From Protaetiibacter sp. SSC-01 (GTDB taxonomy: Bacteria > Actinomycetota > Actinomycetes > Actinomycetales > Microbacteriaceae): a stretch of DNA of 64,000 nt. The position numbers and the translations under genes are program-made. The notes under the pieces were generated by a model that ran no database searches, was not told the origin of the DNA, and saw only the letters and a program-made list of their open reading frames with translations. The stretch lies in NCBI RefSeq assembly GCF_014483895.1, contig NZ_CP059987.1, positions 496,001 to 560,000 on the forward strand. Reading direction: 5' to 3'. Below are positions 61,862 through 64,000 of this stretch, piece after piece (within the stretch, counting starts at the first letter, position 1; each line of letters starts with the position of its first letter).

Positions 61862-63145
61862 TCAGACCTTCGCCATCCAATCCTCTTCGCCGTCGTCGAC
61901 GACCGCGATGGGGAGCGTGATGGCGGCCGTCGGCGGGCCGACCACGGTCACCTCGTCGCGGCGGTGGCGCAGCACGGTGTCGATGTAGGAGGTGAGCGCC
62001 TCGGCGAGCGGCACGTTGCGCTTCTGCTCCTGCGAGAGGTACCAGCGGTGGTCGAGCAGCTGGTGGAACACCTCGGCCGGCTCGAGCTTGCCGCGCAGGT
62101 CTTTCGGGATCGAGCGCACGACCGGTTCGAACACCGACACGAGCCACTCGTGGGCCACCATCTCCTCGTCGTCGGCGGCCTTGCCGCGCGTCGCCCGGTA
62201 GGAGTCGAGATCGTTGAGCAGACGCCGCGCCTGGTTCTCGCCCGCGTCGAGCCCCGTGAGGCGCAGCAGGCGCCGGGAGTGGTGGCCGGCATCCACGACC
62301 TTCGGCTGGATGCGCACGCTCGTGCCGTCGCCGTCCTTGCGGATCGAGAGCTCCTCGATGTCGAAGCCGAGGTCGTTGAGGCGCTCGACGCGCTCGCGGA
62401 TGCGCCAGCGCTCCGCCTCGGGGAAGGTCTCGGATGCGGTCAGCTCGCGCCACAGCGACCGGTACGCCGCGACGATGCCGTCGGCGATCCCGACGGGGTC
62501 GACGGCCTCATCGAGGCGACCGCCCGACTGCAGGTCGAGGAGCTCGCCCGCGATGTTGACGCGTGCGACCTCGAGGTCGTTCTCGCGCTGCCCGTTCGAG
62601 AGGCCGCCGTCGTAGAGCTTGCCGGTCTCCGCATCCACGAGGTAGGCGGCGAAGGCGCCCGCGTCGCGGCGGAAGAGGGTGTTCGAGAGCGAGACGTCGC
62701 CCCAGTAGAAGCCGATGAGGTGCAGGCGCGCGAGGAGGAGCGCGAGGGCATCGACGAGTCGCGTGGCGGTGTCGGGGCGAAGCGCCTGCGAGTAGAGCGC
62801 GCGGTAGGGGAGCGAGAACTTGAGGTGGCGCGTGACGAGCGCGGGGGAGAGCTCCTCGCCGTCGTCGCCGATGCGGCCCGTGACGACCGCGACCGGCTCG
62901 ACGCACGGCACGTCGAGGCGCTGCAGGGTGCGGAGCATGTCGTACTCGCGCCGTGCGAGCTCGACCGTCGTCTCCTTGATCGCGACGACGAAGCCCTCGA
63001 GGTGAACGAATCGTACGAGGTGGCGCGAGATGCCCTTCGGGAGCGCCGCGATCGTCTCCTCGGGCCACACCTCGAGCGGCAGGTTCCACGGCAGGTCGAG
63101 CAGCGCCGGGTCCGGCATGGCGGAGGTGATCGACAGCGAGCTCAC
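61862..63145 (-). CDS. DUF4032 family protein (kinase-like)
   Basis: The 427-residue protein has a kinase-like N-terminal half: VVAIKETTVELARREYDML resembles a Lys-containing lobe, IGFYWGDVSLSNTLFR the catalytic loop and YLVDAETGKLYDG the metal motif. The C-terminal half (about 270-420) is family specific. TAGGCT (63152-63157) sits 6 nt before the GTG. Its end lies 14 bp before the MMPL start, so they may be co-transcribed. Confidence 0.85.
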   Translation of the reverse strand: MSSLSITSAMPDPALLDLPWNLPLEVWPEETIAALPKGISRHLVRFVHLEGFVVAIKETTVELARREYDMLRTLQRLDVPCVEPVAVVTGRIGDDGEELSPALVTRHLKFSLPYRALYSQALRPDTATRLVDALALLLARLHLIGFYWGDVSLSNTLFRRDAGAFAAYLVDAETGKLYDGGLSNGQRENDLEVARVNIAGELLDLQSGGRLDEAVDPVGIADGIVAAYRSLWRELTASETFPEAERWRIRERVERLNDLGFDIEELSIRKDGDGTSVRIQPKVVDAGHHSRRLLRLTGLDAGENQARRLLNDLDSYRATRGKAADDEEMVAHEWLVSVFEPVVRSIPKDLRGKLEPAEVFHQLLDHRWYLSQEQKRNVPLAEALTSYIDTVLRHRRDEVTVVGPPTAAITLPIAVVDDGEEDWMAKV

Positions 63146-63215
63146 GGGTCGAGCCTATTGCTTGGGGCAGGGCGTGGGCCGTGGGGGTGGGCCGGTGCGG
63201 GGCGGGACGGTGCCA

Positions 63216-63272
63216 CTCCTCCACAAAGGGTGTTCGACGAGTTCTCCACCGGTTCTCCACATCTGTGGAATA
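63216..63272. promoter_or_regulatory. Cluster of DnaA-box-like sequences upstream of the DUF222 gene
   Basis: TTCTCCACC (63242-63250), TTCTCCACA (63253-63261) and inverted TGTGGAATA (63264-63272) each resemble the DnaA box TTATCCACA with one or two changes; CCTCCACA near 63217 is another. They lie within 90 bp before the ATG. They may be true boxes or simply part of the promoter region of this repeat-family gene. Confidence 0.35.
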
Positions 63273-63300
63273 CACGTTCGAGTCTCGGTAGAATCGCTCC

Positions 63301-64000
63301 ATGGCCACTTCCGCATCCGCATTCGAGGCGTCCGCCGCGGCGTCCTACGCGGATGCTGTGCGCGCGGATGCGGATGACGCTCGGTTCGTCACGACGGTGA
63401 TCGCACCAGACGGCAGTGTTGCGTGCCCGGCCGCCACCCGCGAGTTCGTCGACGAGTCCGATTTCGCCGCGTGGGATCGGGAGCTCGGGATTCCGCCTGT
63501 ACCCGAGCCCGTCGTCGAGCAGGCGAGCGCGTTGGGCGCCATCATGATCGCCGCGTGCGACGCCGATCGGCTGGGCGAGGTCACCGACCGTGCCCTCCTG
63601 GAGCTCGCCGAGCTCGTCGCCGCGCAGGAGAGACTCGTGCGCGCGCAGTCCGCCCTCATCGCGGGCGAGGTCGCGCGCCGCTCGCGTCCAGAGCTCGGAC
63701 TCTCGGGGCTCGCGCAGTCGCTCGGGCATCGCACGGCCGCTGAACTCATGCGCGTCGCGACGGGATCGTCGCTGTCAGACGCCAAGCGCAGCGTCGCGGT
63801 CGGCACGATGCTCGTCGAGGCGGCGGAAGCCGCACGGGCAGCGCAGGCTGCGGGAACAGCTGGCGGCGCCGGTGGCGGCCCCGGTGGCGAGGGTGGCGAC
63901 GGCGACGCCGCGTCGGTGGGAACGGGGCGCGACGGGCTCGGGCCCAGCGGCGACGAGCTCACCGGCGACGAACCCAGCGGCGACGAGCCCAGCGGTGATG
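63301..64000 (+). CDS. DUF222 (13E12-type) HNH endonuclease family protein, partial
   Basis: The open frame runs from ATG at 63301 to the right window edge. The N-terminal half has the DUF222 helical pattern (DRALLELAELVAAQERLVRA, RRSRPELGLSGLAQSLG, TGSSLSDAKRSVAVGTML). After about residue 180 it becomes Gly/Ala-rich and then repeats SGDEPSGDE. DUF222 proteins usually end with an HNH nuclease domain, which would lie beyond the window. TAGAAT (63289-63294) is 6 nt before the ATG. Confidence 0.82.
   Translation, partial: MATSASAFEASAAASYADAVRADADDARFVTTVIAPDGSVACPAATREFVDESDFAAWDRELGIPPVPEPVVEQASALGAIMIAACDADRLGEVTDRALLELAELVAAQERLVRAQSALIAGEVARRSRPELGLSGLAQSLGHRTAAELMRVATGSSLSDAKRSVAVGTMLVEAAEAARAAQAAGTAGGAGGGPGGEGGDGDAASVGTGRDGLGPSGDELTGDEPSGDEPSGD

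Noticed and set aside
59673-62453. 926-residue start for the MMPL gene
   Set aside because: The added 200 codons are antisense-like, Arg/Ala-rich and overlap the DUF4032 gene in another frame.

Overview
The window is very GC-rich, densely coding DNA from the chromosome of a high-GC Gram-positive bacterium, most likely an actinobacterium of the Microbacteriaceae type. Evidence: a carD - ispDF - cysS - rlmB block, a GlnR-like orphan regulator next to ppk1/mutT1, a SenX3-RegX3 pair with PhoU, an F420-type DUF385 protein, a 13E12/DUF222 gene, and many genes that start about 6 nt after a TAnnnT -10 box with no Shine-Dalgarno (leaderless transcripts). I see no phage, plasmid, IS element or CRISPR. 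Genus cannot be named from the sequence alone.

Left part (1-31 kb). A small heat-shock protein sits behind CIRCE- and HAIR-like operators. An extracytosolic flavin electron-transfer set follows (RnfD-reductase fusion, ApbE, FMN-binding lipoprotein). Then comes an N-acetylglucosamine/chito-oligosaccharide locus: ROK regulator, ABC transporter, GH3 hexosaminidase, ROK kinase, NagB, convergent NagA, with a secreted GH20 hexosaminidase nearby. One-carbon metabolism is grouped around purU, glyA and folD, and glyA has a ZTP riboswitch. A galactose locus follows (galTK facing a DeoR regulator, a sugar porter and two tandem mutarotases). Next are a ferritin-VIT fusion, an AraC/VOC pair, a PrmC-like methylase and a pair of SMR exporters behind a guanidine-III riboswitch.

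Middle (30-51 kb). RNase H, a DUF385 protein and tRNA-Lys(UUU) precede a 515-bp gene-free stretch with two large inverted repeats and a candidate structured RNA. The phosphate block is pstSCAB, mutT1, ppk1 and a GlnR-like regulator; later come phoU facing senX3-regX3. PHO-box-type 11-bp direct repeats precede pstS and lie between phoU and senX3, so one phosphate regulon probably links both blocks with polyphosphate synthesis. Between them lie nitrobindin, YgfZ, a FUSC exporter, phosphoglycerate mutase, small membrane proteins and a MarR/SDR pair.

Right part (51-64 kb). CarD, IspDF, CysS and RlmB are interrupted by a large surface protein with two HtaA-type heme-binding domains behind a perfect DtxR/IdeR-type palindrome. 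DUF336, MMPL and DUF4032 genes and the start of a DUF222 (13E12) gene close the window.

Two patterns run through the window: several families of inverted-pair palindromic repeats (REPIN-like) at gene ends, and a frequent hexamer GGATGC/GCATCC in both orientations inside and outside genes.
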